Positions 17,002 through 24,818 of a stretch of 40,786 nucleotides of DNA are shown here, in pieces (the stretch's first letter is position 1; every line of letters starts with the position of its first letter). The notes beneath the pieces were generated by a model, which saw only the letters and a program-made list of their open reading frames with translations, had not been told where the DNA came from and searched no databases. Location of the stretch: positions 1 to 40,786 of the forward strand of contig CAJFRY010000014.1 of assembly GCA_904419545.1 (NCBI GenBank), given 5' to 3'. A program made the translations under genes and the position numbers. Origin of the DNA: Candidatus Woodwardiibium gallinarum. GTDB taxonomy: Bacteria > Bacillota > Clostridia > Oscillospirales > CAG-382.

Positions 17002-17380
17002 GGCCGTTTGCAGGCGACTTAATTGAAACACGAAAACGCATAAAACTGTAAGGCGAAAACCGGCGCAGGACTGAACGGAAAGCCGACGCTTCACCGGGAT
17101 TTGCCGTTGAGGGATGGAAATCAGCTTGCAGTAAAAAGGCGGCCGCCGAAAACATCGGGGCCGTCCGAAAAGTCTCAGTGCCCCGCTGATTTTTCAAATC
17201 AGCGGAGCACTGTTTGGGATTCGCGATGCGTATGTCCAAATCACATCGAATGTATTCAAAAGAAAGGCGTTCGACTTTTGGGCGCCATCCGCGCCGCACA
17301 GGATTCGGGGGACTCCCGTCCGATATCTGCACGAATCCTCTTGATTTGCAGTCTACGGCTGTACGGTTCGGGTAATCGGA
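17002..17380. other. Noncoding gap between convergent GH127 and methyltransferase genes
   Basis: Apart from the hairpin at 17177-17211 I see no gene, promoter or repeat in this 379-bp stretch. Open frames crossing it have no ribosome sites and no recognisable protein sequence. Confidence 0.5.
17177..17211 (+). terminator. Terminator-like hairpin after the GH127 gene
   Basis: Arms AGTGC-c-CCGCTGATTT and AAATCAGCGG-a-GCACT form a 15-bp stem with one internal mismatch and a 3-nt loop, followed by GTTTGGG. It lies 175 nt after the stop codon; the tail is short, so termination strength is uncertain. Confidence 0.6.
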
Positions 17381-18094
17381 TTACAGCTTTTCTATTCCGA
17401 ATAATGCCCAGCCCTCAAAGGGACGGCGGTATCTGAAATAGATGTCATACCATTTTTCAAGCCAGGCTTTCGTTTTTGTGTCCTCCGGGTTTTTGCGCAG
17501 ACGTTCGATGTCCCGTGCGGCGCTCCAGAAAACGTAATTTTCCCATTGCGCGTCGGTATCGCTGGCCATCGCTGTCATATAATAGCCGCACGTGCGGATT
17601 TTTTCATGGATGGCGGCAAGCGTTTCGATTTCACCGTCAAAGTCGGTAAGGGGCTTCGGCGGGCAGTCTGTCTTGGAGAACAGTCTGCCGAAAATCAGCT
17701 TCCCGTTTGGTTTTGCGTATTTTTCAAGAAAAGCAATTGTGCCGGCAATGTCCTTGATATCACCGAAGAATTCCGTACAGCAGACAACGTCATACTTCTC
17801 ATCATCCGCATAGTGCAGCGCGTCGGCGCAGAGAAGTTTTACGCGCTCGGGGTTCTGCTGCCTTTGTCTGCCGCGTTCGATAAACGCGGGGCAGATGTCC
17901 ACGCCGGTTCCCCGAATGCCAAAGACGTCGTTCCAAAGCCTCAGCATTTCGCCGTATCCGCAGCAAAGGTCCAGAATTCCGGTGTCCTCGCAAAAGCCTA
18001 GATTCAGTCCCAACTGGATGAGCCGGTCGGGCGTGGTCATGCTGATCAAATGCCGATTTGTATCGCAGCCCGTCAAGTTTTTTGTATGATTCAT
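17381..18094 (-). CDS. SAM-dependent class I methyltransferase
   Basis: The 237-residue product has the class I methyltransferase core: glycine-rich motif I ILDLCCGYGEMLRLW near residue 40, an acidic residue ending strand 2 (GTGVDICP), the LLCADALHY segment that contacts the adenine, and KYDVVCCTEFFGDI as motif IV. It resembles small-molecule methyltransferases annotated as ubiquinone/menaquinone-biosynthesis-like or SAM-dependent of unknown substrate. The start at 18094 has AAGAGG about 7 nt upstream. The C-terminal half is rich in aromatic residues (YDIYFRYRRPFEGWALFG) and may bind the substrate. The gene is alone between two noncoding gaps, so the context gives no function. Confidence 0.82.
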   Translation of the reverse strand: MNHTKNLTGCDTNRHLISMTTPDRLIQLGLNLGFCEDTGILDLCCGYGEMLRLWNDVFGIRGTGVDICPAFIERGRQRQQNPERVKLLCADALHYADDEKYDVVCCTEFFGDIKDIAGTIAFLEKYAKPNGKLIFGRLFSKTDCPPKPLTDFDGEIETLAAIHEKIRTCGYYMTAMASDTDAQWENYVFWSAARDIERLRKNPEDTKTKAWLEKWYDIYFRYRRPFEGWALFGIEKL

Positions 18095-18399
18095 TGTTTT
18101 GCCTCTTTCTGAAATGTGTGAAAGCCGGCAAGCAAACGAATGTCACCGGCTTTTTACAGATTCTCACCTTTTTTGAATCCGCTTTTCATCCCACATCTTC
18201 CTTTCTGCGATGCTCTTTTTATTATAATGCGTGCCGAACAAAGCTGAAAGCCCCGGCTTTCAGGGTCGGTCGGTTTCGTTCAAGCGCAAGGCTATTGAAC
18301 GGTCCTTGCGCTTGCGCATTGTAACCATGGCTGACGATAAATATTTTTATTGAAGTATAATCGGTTTGCTTTTTTGAAATGCCGCTTTCCGTGCATCTC
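18095..18399. other. Hairpin-rich gap upstream of the methyltransferase
   Basis: On the minus strand there is a -10-like TATAAT (18221-18226) without a good -35, then a possible 11-codon reading frame MKSGFKKGENL (18189 down to 18154) after AAGGAAG, then an AAAGCCGG/CCGGCTTT stem (18121-18153). Further out are two perfect stems: CTGAAAGC/GCTTTCAG (18244-18263) and CAAGCGCAAGG/CCTTGCGCTTG (18281-18314). The short frame and its product are speculative. Confidence 0.4.
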
Positions 18400-18828
18400 T
18401 TAGTCCGTTTGTTCAAGCGTTTTGTTGCGATAGGTCAGGTCTGTTCTCACCGTAAAGCCCTGTTTTTCCCAAAATACGTTTCCGTCCGCGTTCGTTTCCA
18501 GCACCACCAAAGCCGCTTTGCCGATGCCGAGCCGTTCCAGCGCTTGAATTGCGGCTTGCACAAGCGCCGAACCGATGCCACGTCCCCTGTAATTGGGATG
18601 CACCGCCGTATGATAGTTGTACCCCCGGCGTCCGTCGTTTCCTGCCATAATTGTGCCGATCAGCCTGCCGTCTGCTTCGGCAACAAAGCAGGTTTTGGGA
18701 TTGCGGTCCAAAAACCGTGCGATCCCTTCCCGTGAATCGTCTGCCGGATGCAGCCCTATGCCTGGGCAGGAAAGCCATAAAGCATATGCATTTGTATAAT
18801 CGCCGATGCTCATGTCTCGAATCTTCAT
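18400..18828 (-). CDS. GNAT-family N-acetyltransferase
   Basis: The 142-residue product is a single-domain GNAT acetyltransferase, transferring acetyl from acetyl-CoA to an amine. It starts MKIRDMSIGDYTNAYALW, contains VAEADGRLIGTIMAG as the central strands, and has the acetyl-CoA pyrophosphate loop HPNYRGRGIGSALV (Q/RxxGxG/A type), followed by ALVVLETNADGNVFWEKQGF, typical of the C-terminal half. The start is set at ATG 18828, 5 nt after AGGTG; a GTG one codon upstream is possible. The substrate is not predictable. It lies 149 bp downstream of the PAP2-type gene in the same direction. Confidence 0.87.
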   Translation of the reverse strand: MKIRDMSIGDYTNAYALWLSCPGIGLHPADDSREGIARFLDRNPKTCFVAEADGRLIGTIMAGNDGRRGYNYHTAVHPNYRGRGIGSALVQAAIQALERLGIGKAALVVLETNADGNVFWEKQGFTVRTDLTYRNKTLEQTD

Positions 18829-18977
18829 CACAACACCTGTAATCGCGTCCGCTTTGACATATTAGAGACGCTTTCCATCCCTTCGGAGCAGCCCGCACCG
18901 CCGGGAAACAAAGCGCCCGAATCGGGTTCCGGTAGCCCCATAGCCGGAATACGTCATTTGACGGACGGATTCTGTTT

Positions 18978-19637
18978 TCAGGCAGCCTCCTCTTTTGTCT
19001 TCCATATGAAATAGACCGCGAAATAGATCGGAACGAACAGCGCGCAGGCTGCGTAGACATCGACAACCGAATGCTGCTTGATGAACACCGTCGCCGCGCA
19101 GATGAGTACCGATAGCACGCAGGCGCCGGCTTTGATCAGCGTTTTTCCGCGCAGGCATTCGCTTTTCAGCACCGCCGCCGCCAGCACGAGTGAAACGAGC
19201 ACATGCATCGACGGCAGGATGCAGGCCGGCATTGTCGGGTTGTCAATGCTGTACAGGAATTTCACCGCGTCGGTCAACAGATTGTCCCGCGGGAATACCG
19301 CCGGCCGCAGCTCATGCGTACTCGGGAACAGCGTGCAGATGAGCATACTGACAAACAGCGCGATGTACAGCAGTTTGGTCACGTTGATAAAATCGCGTTT
19401 GTTTTTGAACAGGAAATAGAGCTGTACTGCCGCTATGTAAAAATACCAGAGCACATACGGCAGGATAAATACCTCTAAAAAAGGAATCCAATCGTCGGTC
19501 GGCGAGTAGATCACATGCGGATTCATCCGCGGCGTGAGGTAGGTGATCAGTTCAAACCAGATGAAATGCGGTATCCAGTACAGCAGCAGAAGCGCTTCCC
19601 GTCCCGGGCGGCGCCATTTGGAGGAAGAGAGGTTCAT
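18978..19637 (-). CDS. PAP2-family integral membrane phosphatase-like protein
   Basis: The 219-residue protein has about six membrane helices. In the C-terminal half are the later PAP2 motifs: PSMHVLVSLVLA (SxxH, including the catalytic-type His) and KQHSVVDVYAA (final His and Asp), while the first KxxxxxxRP motif is weak (HELRPAVF). PAP2 proteins dephosphorylate lipids such as undecaprenyl pyrophosphate or phosphatidic acid; inositol-phosphorylceramide-synthase-like members share this shape. The start is set at ATG 19637 because the in-frame ATG at 19679 overlaps the -10 element TATAAT of its promoter and would lie upstream of the transcript start. It may be co-transcribed with the acetyltransferase. 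Confidence 0.8.
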   Translation of the reverse strand: MNLSSSKWRRPGREALLLLYWIPHFIWFELITYLTPRMNPHVIYSPTDDWIPFLEVFILPYVLWYFYIAAVQLYFLFKNKRDFINVTKLLYIALFVSMLICTLFPSTHELRPAVFPRDNLLTDAVKFLYSIDNPTMPACILPSMHVLVSLVLAAAVLKSECLRGKTLIKAGACVLSVLICAATVFIKQHSVVDVYAACALFVPIYFAVYFIWKTKEEAA

Positions 19638-19677
19638 AATTCGTTCCGTTCCCGTTGATTTTGTCTCGATTTGTTTC

Positions 19678-19706
19678 ATTATAGCACAATTTTTTTACGT
19701 TTACAA
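19678..19706 (-). promoter_or_regulatory. Promoter of the PAP2-type gene
   Basis: On the minus strand TTGTAA (19701-19706), 17 nt, TATAAT (19678-19683). The -10 overlaps an upstream in-frame ATG, which decides in favour of the start at 19637. Confidence 0.75.
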
Positions 19707-19714
19707 GTTTTTTC

Positions 19715-19746
19715 TTGTAATCGGCGCTCCGGTGTGTTATTATAAT
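19715..19746 (+). promoter_or_regulatory. Divergent promoter of the MATE exporter gene
   Basis: TTGTAA (19715-19720) is followed after 17 nt by TATTAT (19738-19743), overlapping TATAAT (19741-19746). It lies only 8 bp from the -35 of the divergent PAP2 promoter, so the two genes could share a regulator. Confidence 0.6.
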
Positions 19747-19809
19747 ATCAGATTAGGAAGAAAATGAGTTCTTTTTCCGATCAATCCCAAACAGGTCGTG
19801 GTATGCTTT

Positions 19810-21192
19810 ATGATAACGGATATGACGGTCGGAAACCCGCGCCGGATCCTTTTTCGCTTTTGTCTGCCGATGCTCGCTTCGGTTGCATTTCAACAGCTTT
19901 ACGGGATGGTGGACAGCATCGTCGTCGGCAAATGCTCGCCCGACCCGGTCATCGCGGATAACGCAGTCGCCGCAGTGGGTGTGTCGGTACCGATCACGCT
20001 GGTGTTTATGGCCATTGCCACCGGCGCGAACATCGGCTGTTCGGTGCTGATCTCACAGCTTTTCGGCGCTAAGGACTATAAGAACATGCGCACGGCGGTG
20101 CACACCTCGGTGATTTCGGTGCTGGCCGTGTCACTGGTGCTGACGGCCGCAGGGCTGATCTTCGCCCGTCCGATGCTCGAACTGCTCGGTACACCGCCGG
20201 AAATTATGGATGACAGTCTGGCGTACCTGAACATATATACCGCCTCGCTTTTCTTTTTATTCCTCTACAATATCTGCACCGGCGTGTTTACCGCGTTGGG
20301 AGATTCGAAAACGCCGCTGTATTTTCTTGCCTGTTCGTCCGTGACGAACATTGTGCTTGACCTGCTGTTCGTCCTTTCGTTCGGATGGGGCGTGGCCGGC
20401 GTTGCGTGGGCTACTTTCATCGCGCAGACGCTGTCGGCCATTCTCTCCTTTTTTACGCTCAGCAGGCGGCTGCGCCGTTTTTCCTACGAGGGAAAAGCGT
20501 GCGTTTTCTCGCTGCGGATGCTTAAAAAGGTGCTCGTGTTTGCCGTTCCGAGTGTTCTGCAGCAGTCTTTTGTCGCTGTGGGGAATCTGGCTATCCAGTC
20601 GCTCATCAACGGCTATGGTCCCTCGATCATTGCCGGCTTTTCGGCCGCGCTCAAGCTCAATACCTTTGCCGTTACCTGCTATACGACGGTGTCGGGCGGC
20701 GTTTCCTCCTTTACCGCGCAGAACATCGGCGCGCGGAAATATGAGCGTGTGACGCAGGGACTGCGGGCGGGTGTCTGTCTGCTGCTTCTGCTGGTGACGC
20801 CGATCGCTGCTGCATTCTTCTTTTTCGCGCCGCAGATGGTCGGGCTGATTCTGCACGAGGGCAGTACCGAAGCAATGGCCGCAGGCGCGGTCTTTATGCG
20901 CTGGGTGGCGCCGTTTTACTTTATTATCGCCGTTAAGATCGTCATCGACGGCATCCTGCGCGGGTCGGGCGCACTGCGTTATTTTATGGTTTCGACCTTT
21001 GTGGACCTCGTTTTCCGTGTGGCGCTCTCATTCCTGTTGAACGGCGCGGCGGGATATATGTCGATCGTATATGCATGGGTGATCGGCTGGGGCGTTGCTG
21101 CCGTGCTGGCCGTACTCTTCTACCGTCTCGGCGTATGGAAAAAGCGGCTGCCGCCTGCCGGGGAAACGGTTCGTTTGCAAGCCGATTGTTAA
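19810..21192 (+). CDS. MATE-family multidrug exporter
   Basis: The 460-residue protein has 12 predicted helices and the MATE (multidrug and toxic compound extrusion) layout: MTVGNPRRILFRFCLPMLASVAFQQLYGMVDSIVVG at the first helix, then a second pseudo-repeat from about residue 235 (KKVLVFAVPSVLQQSFVAVG). It uses an ion gradient to export cationic or other small molecules. The start is placed at ATG 19810 because MITDMTVGNP matches the usual N-terminus; a GTG at 19798 is in frame. The divergent promoters with the PAP2-type gene are close together. The DUF4127 gene begins 22 nt after the stop, so the two may be co-transcribed, although no functional link is evident. Confidence 0.92.
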   Translation: MITDMTVGNPRRILFRFCLPMLASVAFQQLYGMVDSIVVGKCSPDPVIADNAVAAVGVSVPITLVFMAIATGANIGCSVLISQLFGAKDYKNMRTAVHTSVISVLAVSLVLTAAGLIFARPMLELLGTPPEIMDDSLAYLNIYTASLFFLFLYNICTGVFTALGDSKTPLYFLACSSVTNIVLDLLFVLSFGWGVAGVAWATFIAQTLSAILSFFTLSRRLRRFSYEGKACVFSLRMLKKVLVFAVPSVLQQSFVAVGNLAIQSLINGYGPSIIAGFSAALKLNTFAVTCYTTVSGGVSSFTAQNIGARKYERVTQGLRAGVCLLLLLVTPIAAAFFFFAPQMVGLILHEGSTEAMAAGAVFMRWVAPFYFIIAVKIVIDGILRGSGALRYFMVSTFVDLVFRVALSFLLNGAAGYMSIVYAWVIGWGVAAVLAVLFYRLGVWKKRLPPAGETVRLQADC

Positions 21193-21214
21193 AGAAAGGG
21201 ATTGGGAAAAGGTA

Positions 21215-23221
21215 ATGAAAAAATGTCTTGCGACACTCTGCGCCGTCCTTCTTGCGTTCAGCGCGGTTCTGCCGTCCGTATCGGCGGCGGATGCCGATGT
21301 GTCCGATCTCCTGCTGGAGGGCGCGGCCGCCGTTTCCGAGGACGGGTATCTCTATGTCGGAGAGGAGCTGACCGGCTCGGATGTGGCCGCGCTGTTTGCC
21401 GGCGACGTCACCGTAAGCGGCGCAGGCCGGAACGGGTATGTCGGTACCGGCGCGACCGTGACCGCCGGCGGCCGGACGGTCGAGCTGGTTGTGCGCGGCG
21501 ACCTCAACGGGGACGGATGCAGAACCGTGGCCGACTATCTGCTGCTGAAGCGCGCTGTGCTCGGTATTTCCGCGCCGGAGGGGGCCTTCTATCAGGCGGC
21601 CTGTATTTCCGGCGGTACCGCGCCGAAGCCCTCTGATTATTTGAAAATGAAAAGGGAGTTTCTGTTTCCTGTGAAAAAGCAGGATTACAACGGGACAAAG
21701 CTCGCGTATATTCCGCTTGACGACCGGCCTGTAAACGTAGACCGCGTGCTTTATCTGGCGCAGAGCGGCGACTTTGACGTCCTGATGCCCGACGACGACC
21801 TCTATTCCACCAAGCTCGACGGAACGGGGACCAACAGCAACGGGACCACGCTCGGCGACCCCGAGGGGCTGACGGCATGGCTCCGTGAGGTCGACGCGGA
21901 ATGCGATTATTTCGTCATTTCTCTTGACCAGCTTCTTTCCGGCGGCCTTGTCGGTTCCCGGTACCTGTCCAATACCGATCTTTCCAAGGAATATGCCATT
22001 ATTGACTACCTCGTCGAGCTTTGTGAGCACAACACCGTTTATGTGTTTGATACCGTGATGCGCCTTGCCTCGACCGTCAATTACAACGGACTGCAGCAGA
22101 GCGAGTATGACCTCTTCCGTGCATACGGCGCCGAGCCGCGCAAAATTCTTACGGGTTCCGAACTGACGATTGAGCGTATCATCGCCGGATACCGCAGCGG
22201 GCCGGATGGGGAAGAGATTGCCACCACACTGTCTGAGGAGCAAATCGAGAATTATTTCGCTTCGCGCGAACGTAAGCTGCGCCTGATCGACCGCCTGCTG
22301 CGCAATGGCGGCGACAAGCTGGCGTATCTCTTTATCGGGGTGGATGATTCCACGCCCGGCAATACCATTCAGACCAATGAGATCAGCTATATCCGCACGC
22401 TGCTCGGCGAGCAGGCCACATTGTTTGCAGGCGCCGACGAGCTGGGGATGCTGGGGGTGGCAAGGCTGGCGAACGACCTCGCGCCGCAGCAGGTGACGGC
22501 CCGCACGCTGTATTACGGCGGCGGCGCGGATCAGGCGGCGGATGATTATGATATTGAGACGCTGCGGGAAAATCTGAATAAGCATCTCGGCTCGATTGAC
22601 GTCGGAGTCGTCGTGTCTGCCCGAGAGGAAGCCGACCTGGACGTCCTCGTGCTCACGCGCTCTTCCTATTTGCAGTCTGCTGCTGCGTCGCTCGTAAAAA
22701 AGCTGGAGGAAAACATCGCCGCGCACATCCCCACCGTCGTCATCGACGCTTCGTCGTCCAACGGTGAGGTGCTTGCGCGGGAAATGGTTGCCGCGCAGGT
22801 TCCGCTGACGATGCTGTTGGGCTATTCGAGTTGGAATACGGTCGGCAACGCCATCGGCATCGCCGTCTCGCAGGGGATTGTCCGCTACGATTATCTGCGG
22901 TTCAGCAAAGAAGTGACCGAAGCGTCCGATATCGGTTTTATAAAGGGAATGACATTTGCTTTTGTCAAGGACATCGCCTATATTGCGGATGACGGCCGCT
23001 ATATCGGGACTTGGCTCAGCAGCGCGCAGCGTCTGGAACAGCTGATGTCCGGTACGCTCGGCGGTGATACGCTGCTGGCGCTGATGGAAGGGAAGGCTTA
23101 TATCCGCGGATTGGATGATTACAGCACCGGCAAGGTGCGTTCGATTGCGGTTTCAAATGTCCGCTTCCCGTGGAACCGCACGTTTGAGCTCACTTTTGAT
23201 ATTCGGTCCGTCTTGTACTGA
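21215..23221 (+). CDS. Secreted DUF4127 protein with dockerin-like calcium loop
   Basis: The 668-residue product has a signal peptide (MKKCLATLCAVLLAFSAVLPSVSA), a short N-terminal region, a dockerin-like segment, then a DUF4127 domain from the diagnostic IPLDDRPVN (residues 166-174) to the C-terminus. The dockerin-like loop D96-L-N98-G-D100-G...D107 has the canonical calcium-binding spacing followed by LLLKRAVLG; a degenerate second half (PSDYLKMKREFL) follows about 40 residues later. DUF4127 proteins are secreted and of unknown function. The internal, not C-terminal, position of the dockerin-like unit is unusual. ATG 21215 has AAAGG close by. Two terminator hairpins follow the gene. Confidence 0.85.
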   Translation: MKKCLATLCAVLLAFSAVLPSVSAADADVSDLLLEGAAAVSEDGYLYVGEELTGSDVAALFAGDVTVSGAGRNGYVGTGATVTAGGRTVELVVRGDLNGDGCRTVADYLLLKRAVLGISAPEGAFYQAACISGGTAPKPSDYLKMKREFLFPVKKQDYNGTKLAYIPLDDRPVNVDRVLYLAQSGDFDVLMPDDDLYSTKLDGTGTNSNGTTLGDPEGLTAWLREVDAECDYFVISLDQLLSGGLVGSRYLSNTDLSKEYAIIDYLVELCEHNTVYVFDTVMRLASTVNYNGLQQSEYDLFRAYGAEPRKILTGSELTIERIIAGYRSGPDGEEIATTLSEEQIENYFASRERKLRLIDRLLRNGGDKLAYLFIGVDDSTPGNTIQTNEISYIRTLLGEQATLFAGADELGMLGVARLANDLAPQQVTARTLYYGGGADQAADDYDIETLRENLNKHLGSIDVGVVVSAREEADLDVLVLTRSSYLQSAAASLVKKLEENIAAHIPTVVIDASSSNGEVLAREMVAAQVPLTMLLGYSSWNTVGNAIGIAVSQGIVRYDYLRFSKEVTEASDIGFIKGMTFAFVKDIAYIADDGRYIGTWLSSAQRLEQLMSGTLGGDTLLALMEGKAYIRGLDDYSTGKVRSIAVSNVRFPWNRTFELTFDIRSVLY

Positions 23222-23233
23222 GCCTTCTCCGAC

Positions 23234-23268
23234 AAATCTGTAAATGCGGTTGCGCCGTCAGATTTTTC
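23234..23268 (+). terminator. Intrinsic terminator of the DUF4127 gene
   Basis: AAATCTG (23234-23240) pairs with CAGATTT (23259-23265), with an inner GCG/CGC pair, and is followed by TTTCG. It starts 13 nt after the stop codon. Confidence 0.65.
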
Positions 23269-23280
23269 GTCCGTCTCAAC

Positions 23281-23320
23281 AAAATACGCGCGTACAGTGG
23301 AGCCTGTACGAAGTATTTTT
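23281..23320 (+). terminator. Second terminator-like hairpin
   Basis: AAAATAC (23281-23287) pairs with GTATTTT (23313-23319) and inner GTACAG (23292-23297) with CTGTAC (23304-23309), ending in a T run. It stands in tandem with the terminator just upstream. Confidence 0.6.
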
Positions 23321-23348
23321 GTGACGAATGACAGAAAAGATGCAGGTG

Positions 23349-23462
23349 TGCCGTCAAGGCTTCAGCCGTGCATTGTGCGTGGAAGCCTGAAATAAAAATC
23401 GCTGCCTCCTGCAGAGGAGCGTGCAGACAAGCCAATCGGAAGCGGTGTTTCCGATTGGCTTG
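23349..23462 (+). other. Cluster of stem-loops between the DUF4127 and sigma-factor genes
   Basis: After the two terminators the gap continues with AGGCTTC...GAAGCCT enclosing a CGTGCA/TGCGTG stem, then a CTCCTGCAGAGGAG stem, then a perfect 14-bp stem CAAGCCAATCGGAA (23428-23441 with 23449-23462). No protein-coding signal is seen. It could be a small structured RNA or a decayed repeat; neither is established. Confidence 0.4.
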
Positions 23463-23574
23463 TGTCATATCATAGGTCAACGGTTCGGCTTTTCAAGGGT
23501 ATTCGGACACGCAAGCCTTGCCGTCGTTTATCTGAAGCCTGAAGCGAAAAGATACAAAAAGATTTCAGGCGTTT

Positions 23575-23609
23575 TGTAACAAATGGCGGGCTTTGTTGAG
23601 AGTATATAC
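23575..23609 (+). promoter_or_regulatory. Candidate ECF-type promoter of the sigma-factor operon
   Basis: TGTAACAAAT (23575-23584) is followed after 16 nt by AGTATATAC (23601-23609), about 30 bp before the sigma-factor start. TGTAAC-like -35 elements are typical of ECF promoters, and no sigma-A promoter is visible here, so autoregulation by the encoded sigma factor is a reasonable inference. Confidence 0.4.
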
Positions 23610-23639
23610 AGACACCCGTACAAGGAGGTGTTGCCGGCG

Positions 23640-24197
23640 ATGGAAGACGAAAAGATCATCGAATTGTTCTTTGACCGCTCCGAATATGCAATCGCTGAGC
23701 TGTCGAACAAATACGGCGCGGTATGCAGGACGGTCGCTATGAACGTACTGAACGATCCCCGGGACGCCGAGGAATGCATAAACGATGCTTATTTGGGCGT
23801 CTGGAATGCCATTCCGCCGCAGAGGCCCGACCCGCTGCCGGCGTTCGTGCTCCGCATCGTCCGTAATATAGCCATCAACCGTTATAAGCACAATTCCGTC
23901 CGCAAGCGGAAGGGGAATTACGACCTGTGCGTCGAAGAACTGGAGAACTGCATCCCGTCGCGCGAGACGGTTGAGGACGCGCTTGACGTATCGGTGCTTT
24001 CCGGCTATATAGACGAATTTCTGGATTCTCTGGAGCCTGTCAATCGGATGATCTTTGTCCGCAGGTTCTGGTATATGGACGCATATGAGGATATCGCAAA
24101 AGCGTCGGGATTGAAAGAGGGCGCGGTGCGGACGCGTCTGTCCAGAATCAAAACAGAACTCAAAAAAGCATTGAGAAAACGAGGAGTGACGATATGA
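23640..24197 (+). CDS. ECF-like sigma-70 family RNA polymerase sigma factor
   Basis: The 185-residue product has only sigma regions 2 and 4, as in ECF sigma factors. Region 2 includes RDAEECINDAYLGVWNAIPPQ and RIVRNIAINRYKHNSVRKRKG; region 4 includes the helix-turn-helix DAYEDIAKASGLKEGAVRTRLSRIKTELKKAL. It would redirect RNA polymerase to a small set of promoters. ATG 23640 is chosen because AAGGAGGTG (23622-23630) precedes it by 9 nt; the longer frame from 23583 lacks a ribosome site. Its stop overlaps the start of the next gene by 4 nt (ATGA), the usual coupling of a sigma factor to its anti-sigma factor. Confidence 0.9.
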   Translation: MEDEKIIELFFDRSEYAIAELSNKYGAVCRTVAMNVLNDPRDAEECINDAYLGVWNAIPPQRPDPLPAFVLRIVRNIAINRYKHNSVRKRKGNYDLCVEELENCIPSRETVEDALDVSVLSGYIDEFLDSLEPVNRMIFVRRFWYMDAYEDIAKASGLKEGAVRTRLSRIKTELKKALRKRGVTI

Positions 24198-24757
24198 ACG
24201 CCGAAAATCTGATGCACGCCATAGGCGGCATCTCCGACCGATATGTCGCGGAATTTGCCGAGGTCAGACCGGTCACGCCGAAACGGTGCAGAAGGCACAG
24301 GCTCGGTGCGCTCGCGGCCTGCGTCTGTCTTGCCTTGACAGCGATCGTTTGGGTCGTATACAATGCGGCTCCGTTTCCGTCTGATCGGGCAATCTGGGCG
24401 GAAAGTGCCGATGCCGCCGGACTTGCGGCCTGTATGGAAAGGTCGGAAAAGGGTGTTGTCCTGTTGACGGAATCTCTGCAAGACGCCGTCTCATGGCCGT
24501 CCTCGAATGCGGGGCAGCTCGTCGGAACGGGAACGGGCACGGCGCCCGACGAGCGGCTTTTTGCGGTTCTGGTTACGGAGACGACCGGCGCCTCCGAGGA
24601 AGTGGTCTATGAAACGTTTGTCAAGCCTCTCGGTGTGGAGGAAGACTATCTCGGCGCAGGAATCATTTTTGTAACAAAAGAACAGCTTCGCGAGCTGGTA
24701 TGCCCCGAAGGGCTGGCGCTCGTCCTGTCGCTGGCCGCGAGACCTGCCGGGGATTGA
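24194..24757 (+). CDS. Single-pass membrane protein, probable anti-sigma factor
   Basis: The 187-residue protein has a short cytoplasmic N-terminus (MNAENLMHAIGGISDRYVAEFAE, then a basic KRCRRHR cluster), one membrane helix at about residues 37-56, and an extracytoplasmic domain without recognisable motif. This is the architecture of membrane anti-sigma factors. It overlaps the sigma gene by 4 nt, which supports that role. No zinc-binding HxxxCxxC motif is present in the N-terminus, so it is not a ZAS-type anti-sigma factor, and its recognition of the sigma factor is inferred from context alone. The outer domain would be the natural target of regulated proteolysis, and a secreted subtilase is encoded two genes downstream. 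Confidence 0.68.
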   Translation: MNAENLMHAIGGISDRYVAEFAEVRPVTPKRCRRHRLGALAACVCLALTAIVWVVYNAAPFPSDRAIWAESADAAGLAACMERSEKGVVLLTESLQDAVSWPSSNAGQLVGTGTGTAPDERLFAVLVTETTGASEEVVYETFVKPLGVEEDYLGAGIIFVTKEQLRELVCPEGLALVLSLAARPAGD

Positions 24758-24782
24758 GCCGTGCCGAAAGGAGAGAACGAAT

Positions 24783-24818
24783 ATGAGAAAGGAGAAATGG
24801 ATTTATGAAAAAGCATAG
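24783..24818 (+). other. Short reading frame at the duplicated 5' leader
   Basis: The leader GAAAGGAGAGAACGAATATG occurs before this frame and, nearly unchanged, before the subtilase at 25596. Here its ATG (24783) opens an 11-codon frame (MRKEKWIYEKA) that overlaps the real start at 24805. The propeptide gene uses a second site GAAAGGAGAAATGG. It looks like a relic of the tandem duplication, possibly with a coupling effect. Confidence 0.4.

Noticed and set aside
20984..22726. Minus-strand frame of 580 codons opposite the MATE and DUF4127 genes
   Set aside because: Crosses two well-supported plus-strand genes and shows no protein-like motif.
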